The notes under the pieces: generated by a model
The model's database searches: none
Told to the model about the DNA's origin: nothing
What the model saw: only the letters and a program-made list of their open reading frames with translations
Position numbers and translations under genes: made by a program
Assembly: GCA_949825025.1 (NCBI GenBank)
Contig: OX463780.1
Location: forward strand, 38,606,979-38,670,978
DNA: 64,000 nucleotides
DNA from: Siphlonurus alternatus
Taxonomy: Eukaryota; Arthropoda; Insecta; Ephemeroptera; Siphlonuridae
Direction of reading: 5' to 3'
In this document: positions 16,990 to 28,879 of the stretch, piece after piece
Position numbering within the stretch: position 1 is the first letter of the stretch
Layout: each line of letters opens with the position of its first letter

Positions 16990-17220
16990 ATGTCGGTAAG
17001 AGGGAGTTCTCTTTATTTCGACCTACCTCGGCCCGAGTGGTATTCCTTGGGGGACTCCAGCAGAGGACATTCATGCTAATCTATCGTTGGCCAGACTCTC
17101 CACTAGCATGCATTAATCCCACGACGGCATTTGCAGGCTAATCTCATCGCAACCGACGAGAATAAGTTTCATCGACCATTCAAAACTAAGCCACGAAATT
17201 TCGACGCTTACTATAACTCA
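16990..17220. other. GC-richer island, function unknown
   Basis: The base composition rises sharply relative to the flanks. No reading frame of useful length spans the block and no family is recognised. It could be a conserved non-coding element or an old repeat. Confidence 0.25.
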
Positions 17221-19214
17221 TATGTTCCCACTAGCGTAATTTTCATATATAGTGTATTATACAGGATTTTGTTTACTTAATATTTATCATGCATGTATAA
17301 TCATATACATTAAAGATTTTTTTTTTTAATGTATAATATTAAAATTATGAAATTTATATGGAGAAAATAGCGATTTTTTTATTTTTTAATTTGAAGACCA
17401 TTTTAGAGGAATTCACTTTAAATTTTTACTTAGTAAAGATAATGTTAGTTAAGAACTCACAATAATCTTAAAATACAAAAAATGAAAACATAACATCACA
17501 TTCAATAGATTACAATATTTTAATGAAAATGCAAGATTTAACTATAAGTTTTACACATTTCTGTGATATTTATTACAAAAACTACTCCAACTGCAGTACG
17601 GAACTATTAATTTAAATGTGCGCTGCTGCACTGCCTTGGCAGCATTGCAATTTATAATTATTAATTAGTATAATGTCAACATACTATTTTGGATGAAAAG
17701 TACAAAATAAAATATATATTTTTGTTCACAAGTGTGAAACACGTATACATGCATGAATATATAAATAGTAACATATTAACCAAAAAGTTCTAGAATGTTA
17801 AATACAGTTTAAATAACTACGTATATTTTTATATTTTTTGGACGTGCAACTCAATTTACATTCAGTGAACTTCTGTATGTATATTTCAAAATAAAAGTCA
17901 TATTTCAAATATTCTTTTTCATAAACGATATTTCTGTATAACGTTTAACATACATTATGACATAGAGGTAGTAAGCTGTATATAGAAAAAGAATATTTCA
18001 ATTTATTGTACATTTTTTTGTCATTTTTTTCTCCTTTTGGTCCCTTTTTTTTACTATATAAAAAGAAAAAAATGTAAGGTTTGACTTGTTTTTTTTTTAT
18101 GTATATAAAAGGCAGTCAGTGAAGTTTTCTATGCATCCGGGGAGTTCTTTCAGATTGGTAAACAAGTCTTTTTTTTTTTTTACCCTTCCGTGACGTTCAC
18201 CATTCAAGTTCAAAGCCCGAGATGAACCAAGAAAAATAAATGACCAGCAGGTGATACAAAAATAGTGACATCTATAACTGCTTATTATTTCAATTAGAGA
18301 GGGAGTAACATCAAGAAAACAAAGGTGTAATATTTTCAGAAACATCCAGTTTTTGTGACTGTTCACTTGATGCAGGGGACTTCCTCGTAGATGTCATTAC
18401 TCACGGCCTTACCTGTTTCCATCAAGATCACGTAAGTAGACTTATAAAAGAGTACATTTCAGCAAACGTTATTGAGCTTGCAGAAAAAAAAAAAAATATA
18501 TATATATATATATATGACAATTTGCCGGAGGCTTGTGACAAAATAATTACGAAGAAAAATAACGAAAAAATAGTATGCCTATAAAGGGAAGAAAAAAGTA
18601 AGTAAAATTCGTTATTTTCTAGTTTAAATTAATGGTGTTACGAAATTGCTTTCTTTTTCTAACTTCATTTCTGAATATTCTTGTGTAGATGCACGAACTT
18701 GATTTAATTTTACTCTTACATGGGCGTTAACCTTGATTCTAATAACAAAAACGTTAACCTATATAATATTTAAATGAAGTATATTAAATTTGAATAAAGA
18801 ATATCGGTTCAGCTCACATTCTTAAAAATGCGTATATTTAAATTTTATATGTTACGGACGTGTAACAATCTGAGCATTTTCTATAATATTATACTGTTAA
18901 TAATTTAATGCTAATATACATATTAGACACCGTGTTGAATTACTTACTTAAAATTTATGGATCAAAAAATTTAGCAGGAATTTTTTTCCCCCTAAAATTT
19001 GAATAAATTTCAATACCAAAAAACCGACAAATATAATTTACAACAAAATTTACTTTACTTTTTTTTAATGATACTTTAAAGAGTACTTATATAAACATTA
19101 TTGGTTTTACATTAATCCACGATCCTTTAACAAAATGTCTATTTTAAAAACACACTATATTTTTTCTGGTAAAACCACAACAAACAGAGCTTATTCCATA
19201 TAAAAACAATGCTA
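17221..19214. other. AT-rich non-coding stretch
   Basis: Nothing coding is recognised. It holds a 14-bp-stem inverted repeat at 17907-17998 (see findings) and a minus-strand 89-codon frame at 18097-18366 of unremarkable composition. Confidence 0.55.
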
Positions 19215-19440
19215 AGATGCACTTGCTCTACATGGGCGGTCTACACTATACTTGAAGTCCTTACACTACTACGATATTTTCTCTCATCCCTATAGCTCTC
19301 AGATGCACGACGTCGTCTCTGCAAAGGGCTGGAGCTTTTAGCGTTGATGGGACAAAAAAAGGCGGCGGCGCGGTGCTACATGTCTACTTAGATCCTTGTT
19401 TCGTCTGGTCCACAGCTGGCGTCGTCGCTGTGTAACACCG
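19215..19440. other. GC-richer island, function unknown
   Basis: It includes a GGCGGCGGCGCGG run and several CpG dinucleotides in an otherwise CpG-poor AT-rich region. No long frame or splice-site pair was found. A regulatory element is possible. Confidence 0.25.
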
Positions 19441-19621
19441 AATACTAATATGCCGATCTTACTTTAAGATAATCAGAGGGGTGATAATCTGATTATGTCG
19501 CGCCTTCACTATTAATATTTATTACGTTGTAAACATGTATGCTTTAAAGTGAAAAAAAAAAAAATGGTTCTCACCTGTCAAGTAGTGTATTTTTACAAGA
19601 ATGCATTAAACAAGTCAATAA

Positions 19622-19627
<6 letters not shown>

Positions 19628-19672
<45 letters not shown>
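19628..19672. repeat. (CT)n microsatellite
   Basis: About 22 CT units. This is the opposite strand polarity to the GA tracts at 3074 and 44603. Confidence 0.95.
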
Positions 19673-19675
<3 letters not shown>

Positions 19676-21709
19676 TTCTCTCCCTATGGGGATATTGGAG
19701 GATACTTAAAAGTGAAGATATATGGATATTTAATATGTAAAACAAATTCTTCGAAATTCTGAAATTCTCGTTATTTTGGAAATATATCTAGGAAGGAATT
19801 TTTCGATGGATTATTGGTTAATTTATTTTGTAATATTGATATTCTTGATTGGAGGGAGGCTTGCTGTTCAAATCATATGATAAAAACTGACAAATCCTTG
19901 TTTATTTACATTTTATATAAATATATTTTACATGCAGTGTTATTCGATTCGGCAATATTTTGTTTTTATAAACAATATAATTCCCAATGTAAGTTTAAAG
20001 GGCTTATAATGTATTATTATTTGATATTGGCAGAATGAAAATAAAAATTTATTCGAACATTAATATTTTTACTGTTTTTTTTTTTGTATTAAATGTAACA
20101 AGATCAATAAAAAAAATAAATTTGCTGTAAACGAAAAACATATAGTATATATGTATATATATTCAAAACATGGATTACTAGATAAATAACATCATTATTA
20201 TATGAAATTGAATTTTTAAATCTGCTTTATTTCACTAATATTTTCACTAACTTTCTGCATGATGTCTAATAATTTTGAGACTGTACTTATACGTTGCATT
20301 AGAACTGCGTAACTTCATATACAGTAAAAAATTAAATAATTATATAACATTTTAATTTAATAAACAACTATTTTAATTAAATTTTTATTAGTTTTACATA
20401 CAATTATAAAAATTGAGAGAAAAATATTTATTTGAACACAAGGCACGCCTCACCGTCGTCACTTAATTTTGTTTCGTTTCATTTTGTCCACTTTTTTTTT
20501 AATAAATTGTTAATAAAATTGACAATTTTTATTAATTAAAATTAATTTTACATTTTTAATCATGTCAAATAATGAGACCGTGATAAAAAAAAAAGTGGAA
20601 AAGTTACAGTAACGATCTCGTGTTAAGAAAATGCGGAAAATGCATCAATCTGCTAGGCACGCATTTCTCGTATAGCCTGCAGCAATTGCATGTCATAAAG
20701 GTTGCATAACTCTATGAATGGAATCCAATCAATGCCTGATCACATTAAATGCCGAGGAAATAACAAGTATAATGCCACTTTGAGCAAATAATTTAGTTAA
20801 AAGCCACTCTTAAGTTGTCGTTTTTATTTTTTTTTTTATAATTATGCAATTTTTTCACTGGGATATACGAGATTATATAAAAAAAAGCACTTAAAAAGAA
20901 TAATAATCATTTTAGAACTATTTTTTTATAGTTATATATAGATGTTATTTACAGAAATAATTTATATAGTAGGAACAATTTTTTAAGCCTACCTCCCAAA
21001 GGTATTACAGCCCAAAAGCTATTTACATTAACAAACTTTTAATAATATTTAACATTCTAAGCATGCACTATAATATGTTATAAATATTAAAAAATAAAAA
21101 AAGTACACATAAAAGTAATTTAAAATAGAGTCACATTAATTTATAACTCACATTATTTTTAAATTCAATGCATGTTAAATTTTCATTATTTTAATCTTGG
21201 CACCAAGTTATAATGGTGATATGTTATATTTTTCCTCAATGTAAATGTATATATGTTAACATACTATTTCCTCTCTTGTCTCTTTATTCCTCTGTTACTT
21301 GTCATGATTTATATATGCATGTACTGAACAATTGCAATTTCGTATGTACAGTATAATGTAATTCATTCCACTTCCCGTGTGTTCCACTTCTAATATAATG
21401 GCTGGATATTTTATATGTTACACACTAGCATATATCCTCTGTATCTAATCCAATGCCATTGAGTTTGTATATGTGCATAAAATGATATTGTTTCTAGATA
21501 TTGCATACTACAAAATTAGCAAATAAAATTCAATATTTAAATATTCAAAATCATATACACAGCTATAGAAAAACATGGCCTACATATATGCGAGACAGAA
21601 AAAAAAAGTTAGATAATTTAAAATAATGTGACTTCTGTAGTGAATAATTCATTTTCCATAAAAACTATATAATAACTATTCACCGGAATTAACGTATACG
21701 AGTACTATA
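19673..21709. other. AT-rich non-coding stretch
   Basis: Nothing recognised. A patch at about 20640-20780 is slightly richer in GC. Confidence 0.55.
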
Positions 21710-22062
21710 ACGGGTCTTTCACCATACGTCACAAAACAATATGACGTCATAATTGTGTAGGCAAAACATTGTCAGCGGCATAGCAGATACGTGTTAAAGT
21801 TGGTCTCGAAATTGATTTCTCCTGACGATTCGTATCATTTCTCGTAGAATTTTCTTTTATAAATGGTGACAAGAAGAACCAATGCTAGTGAAAAAAAATA
21901 TTTGGCGACCAAAACTGTTATGAGAAAAGAGGTGTTGTGAGTTATGTTAACACGTACAGCATAGGATTTTAGGGTTTTCTGCCTACATCCCGAAGCTCTT
22001 CCGATCTTCGGGCGGCTTCGAGCATCCCCGTGCTACCCAAAATGTAAACATGAAATTCCCGT
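21710..22062. mobile_element. Non-autonomous short-TIR element, family A copy 1
   Basis: A 353-bp unit that recurs in the same orientation at 50666-50993. Shared landmarks include TCTTTCACCATACGTCA near the left end, a CRE octamer at 21742, the stretch TTGGTCTCGAAATT, and CTACATCCCGAAG near the right end. The ends ACGGGTCTTTC and GAAATTCCCGT form an imperfect terminal inverted repeat, and TA occurs on both sides. There is no reading frame of note. A Tc1/mariner-type MITE is possible, but the superfamily is not established. Confidence 0.7.
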
Positions 22063-23055
22063 ATAGATATATTATAAAACATTGAATTTAATGAATTTGA
22101 ATGTATAAGTTTATATTATAATACATTGTTTTGATACTTTGCAGAGTTTAGAGTTATGAATTCAGTTTATAGAGAACGTATAACTTGTGTTATAGTTTGT
22201 TACAAAATCTCTTCCACCAGTTGGTTCTGTACTCAGCATGAAATTATTGTTTCTCCCTGGAGAGTTTGGACTCAACGGAAACAAAAGGTCGGTAATATAA
22301 CAAAGGCCAAAAATTACTACTCGGTCCAATGATACAATTATTGCGCAACAATAAAACCTCAAACGTTTTACTTTATAGGTGTACTCTTTTGTAACTCTTT
22401 GTTAGACATAAAGCATTTTATAAAAATTAGTATTTACTGTATAAAAATAAAAACTATATATCATCATTATTCATTATTATTTTCAACATTATAACAAAGT
22501 ATAATTTTTATCATATATTAAAACAAGAATTATATCATGCTGAAATGAATTGTGTTAAAATAAAAAAATGTGTGGTAAAAAAAAAAAAAAAAAAAATAGC
22601 TCTCTTTTATGTTTGTTGAAACTTATAAAAAAAAAATAGCAACATATTAGCAACAAACAGAAAAGTAAAACAAAAGTTTCATTTGTGGGATGATTATAGC
22701 ACTGTTTTGTGGCAGCTTTTTATTGATATTAATGTGTTTATTCTCTGCAGACTACCGCAATATTGATGTTCCCTCAACAAAGAAGATGTGATTATAATTA
22801 TCGTGTTTGTTTATATGTTGATCACGAGTCGGTGCTTACTTATTATAAAACAATATCAATATATCTATTATATACATTATGTATGTACTTTTGACATGCA
22901 TAAAAAGTTTGCATCAGAAAACATGAAGAAGCGTAAGTAAAAAATGTTCAAACAAGCATTATTTTCTCTATATAAAAAATAAAATAGCTTTAAAAGTTAT
23001 CTTTTAAATTATTTGCATTGCTGCAATTTTTTGCAATATAATACATTCTAATTAT
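22063..23055. other. AT-rich non-coding stretch
   Basis: Nothing recognised apart from a poly(A) of about 18 near 22579. Confidence 0.55.
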
Positions 23056-23411
23056 TGGTGTGGCGCAGTGCGTTTGACCGGGTCTCGTCAGATCACCGAA
23101 GTCAAGCAACGCCGAGCGTGGTTAGTAGTTGGATGGGTGTGACCATTTTCAACAAAAACCACGTTTCCCATCCAGGGGTAAATCGTTGCGCTTTTCCACC
23201 ATGTGGCTCTCCTAGCTTTGGACCATTACATTTTCGGTTCATTGACAAAAGCTGTAGCATCCATCCTGACTGAGGTTTCCACGTTTCCTTCAGTCGCAGG
23301 CAAATGCCGGGATGGATTTGCAAGGCCGTGGCCGCCCCCGTCCCAGAAGAGCCCGCGAAACGCTAAGTTAGAGTTTCGGAAGGTTCGGGGTTTCAAACTT
23401 AGTAAGTAATT
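23056..23411 (+). mobile_element. 5S rRNA-derived SINE, copy 1
   Basis: The head at 23057-23145 matches the 3' half of eukaryotic 5S rRNA: GTCTCGTCAGATCACCGAAG, the internal-promoter box A AAGCAACGCCGAGC (23104-23117) and a box C-like GGTTAGTAGTTGGATGGGTG, with two extra bases before GACC. The segment before it, TGGCGCAGTGCG, resembles a tRNA box A. The body follows, and a GC-rich core (AAATGCCGGGATGGAT, then AAGGCCGTGGCCGCC) resembles, from memory, a core shared by many arthropod SINEs. The unit ends near AGTAAGTAATT. The second copy at 47881-48243 confirms that the head and body move together. No clear target-site duplication was seen. Transcription would be by RNA polymerase III, with a LINE supplying the machinery. 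Confidence 0.85.
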
Positions 23412-24179
23412 TGTAAGTAGAAGTACCCAGTTAGGGTTTGATTAAAAAAAATTAATAATAAAAATAAAAAAATATTATTATATATAAATTTATAATACCA
23501 GAGTATAATACTCGTATTCATATTTTTCAATTAATTTAATATTACTTATTACGTGATACATAATTAACCACTGGACTGGGAGCAGCAAGTCCTGCTTCTT
23601 TGCCGCAGCTGCAGCTCCAATCGACCATGAAAATAATTTACAATTTTGGGAAAGTATAGGAAGGGTCCTGCCATCTCGAAATTTTCCAGTTCATCACGCG
23701 ACTCCATTTATACAATTGTTCTTGTAAAAGAAAAGGATAATGTTCGCGATGTTCAGATGTGTATTCAAAAATTTTATTAATCTCACAATTAAGTCATAAA
23801 ACAGAGGAAAACAATTAGGCCCACGCATCACCTGATTAATAATCATTTATACTTGTGTGCGTTTTCTGTGTACTTTCTAAATACTAAACCTATAAATTAC
23901 GTCGTACTGCTGCTGATGAGATTTTTTATACCATCACGAAACATTATCTTTTGCGTGGTATATTTTTTGCAAACAAAAAATTAAGGACTCAAAATTTTTG
24001 CATCAGATTCTTTGAGACTGTAACCGTGTCAATATTATATTAAGTTCTCTATTTTTTTTTATTTATTTTTTTTCTTCAGCAAAACGTTTAAAGAGAATTG
24101 CATGGTAAAACATCAATTTTCTTTTCATGCTCCAAACCGTACTACATGGAGAGTTTTTATTATTGCTACTGGTAATCGA
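23412..24179. other. Non-coding stretch
   Basis: Nothing recognised. A slightly GC-richer patch at 23570-23720 has no usable frame. Confidence 0.5.
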
Positions 24180-24480
24180 TGTGTCTCCTCTAGGTGTGAA
24201 ATTGCCAGTCAGTTTGTAGGATTTTGTTCGGAGTTCGAACCTCGGAGTTATATATATTGGGTCCAAGTGTTTGGTCGGTAGTTGAGAGGGCAGATGCTGG
24301 TATATCTTTGGACCACGGTGAAGTGGCCATCTCGACCAGCAGCTCCCTATCTCTTCTTCCGAGTTAGAAATATAGACGTCGTAGCTCTCTGCTACTTTCA
24401 AGGACCAAGCCTGTGATGCTTCTAGCAAGCGAAGAAGAAGAAGGCTTATTGCACCACCAAAGTGTAACATCCAAAATTAC
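24180..24480. mobile_element. Possible tRNA-type SINE or other mid-repeat
   Basis: The block is markedly GC-richer than its flanks. It contains GAGTTCGAACCTC near 24231, close to a pol III box B, with a box A-like TGCCAGTCAGTTTGTAGG shortly upstream, and a GAAGAAGAAGAAG stretch near 24429. The A/B spacing is shorter than in a normal tRNA. The minus strand is open for 135 codons (24063-24470), but the protein is not recognised and is more likely a by-product of the repeat. There is no second copy in the window to confirm it. Confidence 0.35.
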
Positions 24481-25878
24481 ACTCAGGTTCGCCACAGATT
24501 GTCATGACGTCATAGCTATAATAAAGACATATCTACATCATGGCTAATATTAACAAAAAAACGGAAGTCCACTAGTAGAATGAATATCCGGATTTCGGCT
24601 GAATAGATTGTTGATTTTTGATAAATATGTTCCACTTTCCAATTATTATTCTCATATATTTATTGTAAACATTACTTTTGAGCATTAAATGCAAGTTATA
24701 CACAGCTGTGACAGATGAGGTGAATATAAACTACATGGTAGTAGTCTAATATAACTACACCATGATAAAGAGGGGAAAAACAAATTGATTACATGTTATT
24801 TATATACATAAACATTTTTTTCAATTATTTATGGTCCAGTTGGGGTAAATACGATACCGGAACATTAAGTGCGGTTACGGTATGATGCGCAGTAAAGGGA
24901 GAGAAAAACGAAAACGAAAAAAAAAAAAAAATTAACGAAAAATTTACGATGCTTCATCCATACATATGCAGGGAGAGAGGGAGGATTGTGGGAAAATAAA
25001 AGGCTGAAACGCACCTTTTATTTTACCTCTGGATCTCCTAACCATGAATATGTACGTAATTAAAGTTAAATATATGTAGACTATTAAAACTATTGTGCTT
25101 TCATTATTTTTTTAATATTTTGAATATTAGTGTGCATGTAATTGGCATTGGTCTTAACACAATTTTATTTGTATTTATAAGTTATATAAGTTGGGCTCAA
25201 ATGGTACATGCAATAAAATCCACACTGTAGAATTCCATGTTACATTTAGAAAAAATATGCATAAACGTTACAATTGTATACTTTTTGCATATCTAATAAC
25301 AACATATTCAGTATTGCTCTTTTATATTAAAATAGAAGTGAACATAATATTGCATTGAGTTTTCATTCAATATGGTCGTTTTGTGTAATAATATAACATC
25401 TAGGGCAGTTTAGAGAAGTAATATTAAACATTATTTCAAATTTATTGAAATTGTGCTTTCAAAGTCGACAACCTAGATTTACTCATTCTAGGTGAGTTAT
25501 GACTCAGACATATACAAGTTTACATTGTGCCACTGTTTACTTCTTACACCATTGCCAACTACGTGACTTAATTACTTAATTCACTCGATAAATGCTAAAT
25601 TGCTGTACAGATACATCCACCAAGAATGGTCTTAATTAAATCGGAAATTAAATTTTGACGGTTCCTTTCCACACTTCACACTGTCTTTTTTTTCACCAAT
25701 TTCCATTTCCTTAAACCCTTTCTTTCATTAAGCCACAACAGATGGTTAGAGCAGTGATCATAATAGAAGGCAATTGCAAATATATATATAATAATGTAAC
25801 GACTCTTGCATGTGACGTCAGATCCCAAGTTTCAGGTTTATATTTGGATGAAATTTAATGGCAACCTTAATATACAAT
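24481..25878. other. AT-rich non-coding stretch before the large foldback
   Basis: No gene. CRE octamers occur at 24505 and 25813. An AP-1 site TGACTCA at about 25501 sits in GTGAGTTATGACTCAG. Confidence 0.5.
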
Positions 25879-26643
25879 GGGTTGGCTGCACGGCCGATTT
25901 TAAGTGGCGGAAACGAAAGAGGAGGTGCTGAAATGCAGGTGTGAATTTTATGCGAATTTTTTGAGCACTGTAACTTTGTATAAATGCAGTTTTAAAAGAT
26001 GCATTTCACCTGGAAGCCATCGCCTACCGCCTTTGACGTCATCGAAATGTCAGGTTCGGTTCACTATAGATATGCATACCTGTACTCACCTGCATAACAG
26101 GTAGCCAATCAAAAACAATCTAGCCAAAATTCAAAATTTCAAATGCCTAGCCTGATCGAAGTGGATGAGTTTTAAAACTTAAAAAATGCACATTATTCCA
26201 TGTACGCGTACTGTAAAAACACACTGGGAGATAAGTAATATTACAAACATACCTTTCATCATATTTAAATAATAGAAATTGTTTCTCAAATAGTTTCATT
26301 TTATTGAAGAGAAGATGCAATATCAAGTCCTTCCACCACACTCTCTTTTTAAATGATTGGCGCCGTTAGCAGCAATCAGCCAATGAAAATGTGTAAATTT
26401 ATCATACTGGACTCCTTCCGTATCTGCTGAATATCTATTGAATTATTATATTAAACCTAAAACTGAGTCTCTTTTCTTATCTACGAAGATAGTAGGATGC
26501 CGTAGGATTCATATTTAACTTTATTAAGACCCTTGAATCATAATTTTTAAATGTCTTTTCAACCCCCTATTTGCTGCTGCTAAAACCATTAGTGGAATGA
26601 TTGAAAAATAAATACAGTTTTAATTTCGACTATCCTATAGCAT

Positions 26644-26715
26644 GGGCGTCTGTGGCCTAGTGGAAGTACACTTGTCATCCACGCAGAAGTTTTAGGTTCA
26701 AATCCCCTCTGGGTC
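26644..26715 (+). other. tRNA-like sequence in left foldback arm
   Basis: A 72-nt block has a good pol III box A (TGGCCTAGTGG) and box B (GGTTCAAATCC) at normal spacing and aligns without gaps to the generic tRNA-Gly layout from the D-loop to the T-loop. The acceptor and T-stems pair poorly and the base before the presumed anticodon is A rather than the invariant T, so a working tRNA is unlikely. It is a tRNA pseudogene or a SINE head captured by the foldback. Confidence 0.55.
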
Positions 26716-26995
26716 ATTTTATATTTTTAGTAGCACGAGGAAGTTTATTTCACATTTTTAATGCAGACGGGGTAAAATTGTTTTGTCTTTTATGATTTGT
26801 TATTAATTTTTCTATCATTGTATGACACGCTTTTTTTTTTTTTGCAAAGTTTTTGAAGTGCGTATTTATATGGAAAAGTGTGACTTATAATAATATAATA
26901 TAATTATATTGTAAGAAATAATAATATTATTTTACCCCGTCTGCATTAAAAATGCATGTGAAATAAACTTCCTCGTGCTACTAAAAATATAAAAT

Positions 26996-27067
26996 GACCC
27001 AGAGGGGATTTGAACCTAAAACTTCTGCGTGGATGACAAGTGTACTTCCACTAGGCCACAGACGCCC
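26996..27067 (-). other. tRNA-like sequence in right foldback arm
   Basis: This is the exact mirror of the block at 26644-26715. Box B appears as GGATTTGAACC and box A as CCACTAGGCCA on the plus strand. With both copies active, pol III transcripts would converge on the spacer and could form double-stranded RNA. That is inference. Confidence 0.55.
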
Positions 27068-27830
27068 ATGCTAGGATAGTCGAAATTAAAACTGTATTTA
27101 TTTTTCAATCATTCCACTAATGGTTTTAGCAGCAGCAAATAGGGGGTTGAAAAGACATTTAAAAATTATGATTCAAGGGTCTTAATAAAGTTAAATATGA
27201 ATCCTACGGCATCCTACTATCTTCGTAGATAAGAAAAGAGACTCAGTTTTAGGTTTAATATAATAATTCAATAGATATTCAGCAGATACGGAAGGAGTCC
27301 AGTATGATAAATTTACACATTTTCATTGGCTGATTGCTGCTAACGGCGCCAATCATTTAAAAAGAGAGTGTGGTGGAAGGACTTGATATTGCATCTTCTC
27401 TTCAATAAAATGAAACTATTTGAGAAACAATTTCTATTATTTAAATATGATGAAAGGTATGTTTGTAATATTACTTATCTCCCAGTGTGTTTTTACAGTA
27501 CGCGTACATGGAATAATGTGCATTTTTTAAGTTTTAAAACTCATCCACTTCGATCAGGCTAGGCATTTGAAATTTTGAATTTTGGCTAGATTGTTTTTGA
27601 TTGGCTACCTGTTATGCAGGTGAGTACAGGTATGCATATCTATAGTGAACCGAACCTGACATTTCGATGACGTCAAAGGCGGTAGGCGATGGCTTCCAGG
27701 TGAAATGCACCTTTTAAAACTGCATTTATACAAGGTTACAGTGCTCAAAAAATTCGCATAAAATTCACACCTGCATTTCAGCACCTCCTCTTTCGTTTCC
27801 GCCACTTAAAATCGGCCGTGCAGCCAACCC

Positions 27831-28879
27831 ATTATACAATTTTTATCAATTTCATAACAAATAAAATTTAATGTATAATTTATTATTTATTTATTCAAAG
27901 CAAAAAATACAATATTTTGCTTTTATTCCATCAAGCAATGTAAATTAGTATATAATATATATTTTTGAATAAACTTTTTCTCGTTTTTTGTTTCTGCTGT
28001 GAAGGGGACTTTTATCCACTTGATGCGAATCCATTTCCATATCCCGCGCTTCAATATATTATATTATAGTATAGAGCATTTAAAGTGGTGCTCTCTGTCG
28101 AGGCATGCAGCACAACAAGGGTTACAAGCGATATCGTAGCCAGTAATATCGCACGGCGCTTACACCACTCGCCGCCTTCCAAGTCAAACCACGGTATATC
28201 AACACAGGTTCGCTAAATATTTGAACGTGACGAAAGTACATCTAAAAAATAAATAAATGGAAGTAGCCGGCATTACAATATCTGACGCTTCAATAAATCA
28301 GAATTAAAATAATACTCAATTTTAGTACGCAGAGATAATTAAAATATTCAGCACATAATAAGACCTCGAAGTTTTAAATAATTAAAATTTGATTTTTTTT
28401 TTCTTTTTTTAATTCTTAAGTTTCAAAATTTTGGCTAAGAACCTTACTGGCACTATCATTGAATACCGATAAATAAACATAATATATATATATCATACTG
28501 TACAGTAGAAAGTCCCATACTATGTATGTATAATATATATCAGAGTATTAAATCACAAACTATAACCCAAACTGCGTACTTGTATCTTCCAGATCTCTAT
28601 CTTCACAAAAAAGACTTGAAAATAAATGCAGTTATCACTCAGCGGATTACCGAGGATTACGTATTGAAAACGCGAATTTTCGTTATACGGTGCAGCGATT
28701 TCTTTCACAAAACTTTAACTTTTAGGAAGCTCAACAAATGGACTTAAAAGATCCCAAAAATAACTTTCTTTTGTATATCATGAAATCAAAAGGTTTCATT
28801 CTATTCGAGTTCTACAGTAATCTGATCTGCAACATTGGGGGTCAAGAAAATATATTTTATTTTAAAAGAAAATAAACAG
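27831..28879. other. Non-coding stretch
   Basis: AT-rich, with a GC-richer patch at 28090-28210 lacking a long frame. Nothing recognised. The plus-strand frame at 28526-28747 (73 codons) is unremarkable. Confidence 0.5.

Larger units (their letters stand above)
25879..27830. mobile_element. Large foldback element with about 900-bp inverted arms
   Basis: Left arm 25879-26778 and right arm 26929-27830 are reverse complements of each other, separated by an AT-rich 150-bp spacer. Matching positions sum to 53709 over the outer 750 bp, with no net gaps. Inside that are two small indels (2 bp near 26638 and 4 bp near 26755/26954). Over one 201-bp stretch the arms differ at two bases only. The ends are GGGTTGGCTGCACGGCCG and its complement. 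The flanks AATATACAAT and ATTATACAAT match at 9 of 10 bases, consistent with a target-site duplication (8 bp with 7 matches if the element starts one base earlier). No transposase is encoded. Long TIRs with an 8-10 bp duplication would suit a MULE-like or hAT-like non-autonomous element, but this is inference. Confidence 0.9.

Noticed and set aside
20440..20455. AAGGCACGC resembling the miR-124 seed
   Set aside because: A 9-base match is expected by chance in a window this size, and no hairpin surrounds it.
23055..23409. Overlapping frames on both strands (about 68-73 codons) across the GC-rich block
   Set aside because: The block is a 5S-derived SINE. Open frames arise from its higher GC content.
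26147..27562. Two identical 64-codon frames (26147-26341 minus, 27368-27562 plus) as a duplicated gene
   Set aside because: They are mirror images within the foldback arms. The identity reflects the inverted repeat, not a gene.
25904..27805. Two identical 66-codon frames (25904-26104 plus, 27605-27805 minus) with only third-position differences
   Set aside because: The frames start at GTG, have no recognised product, and only two substitutions separate them, too few to infer coding constraint.
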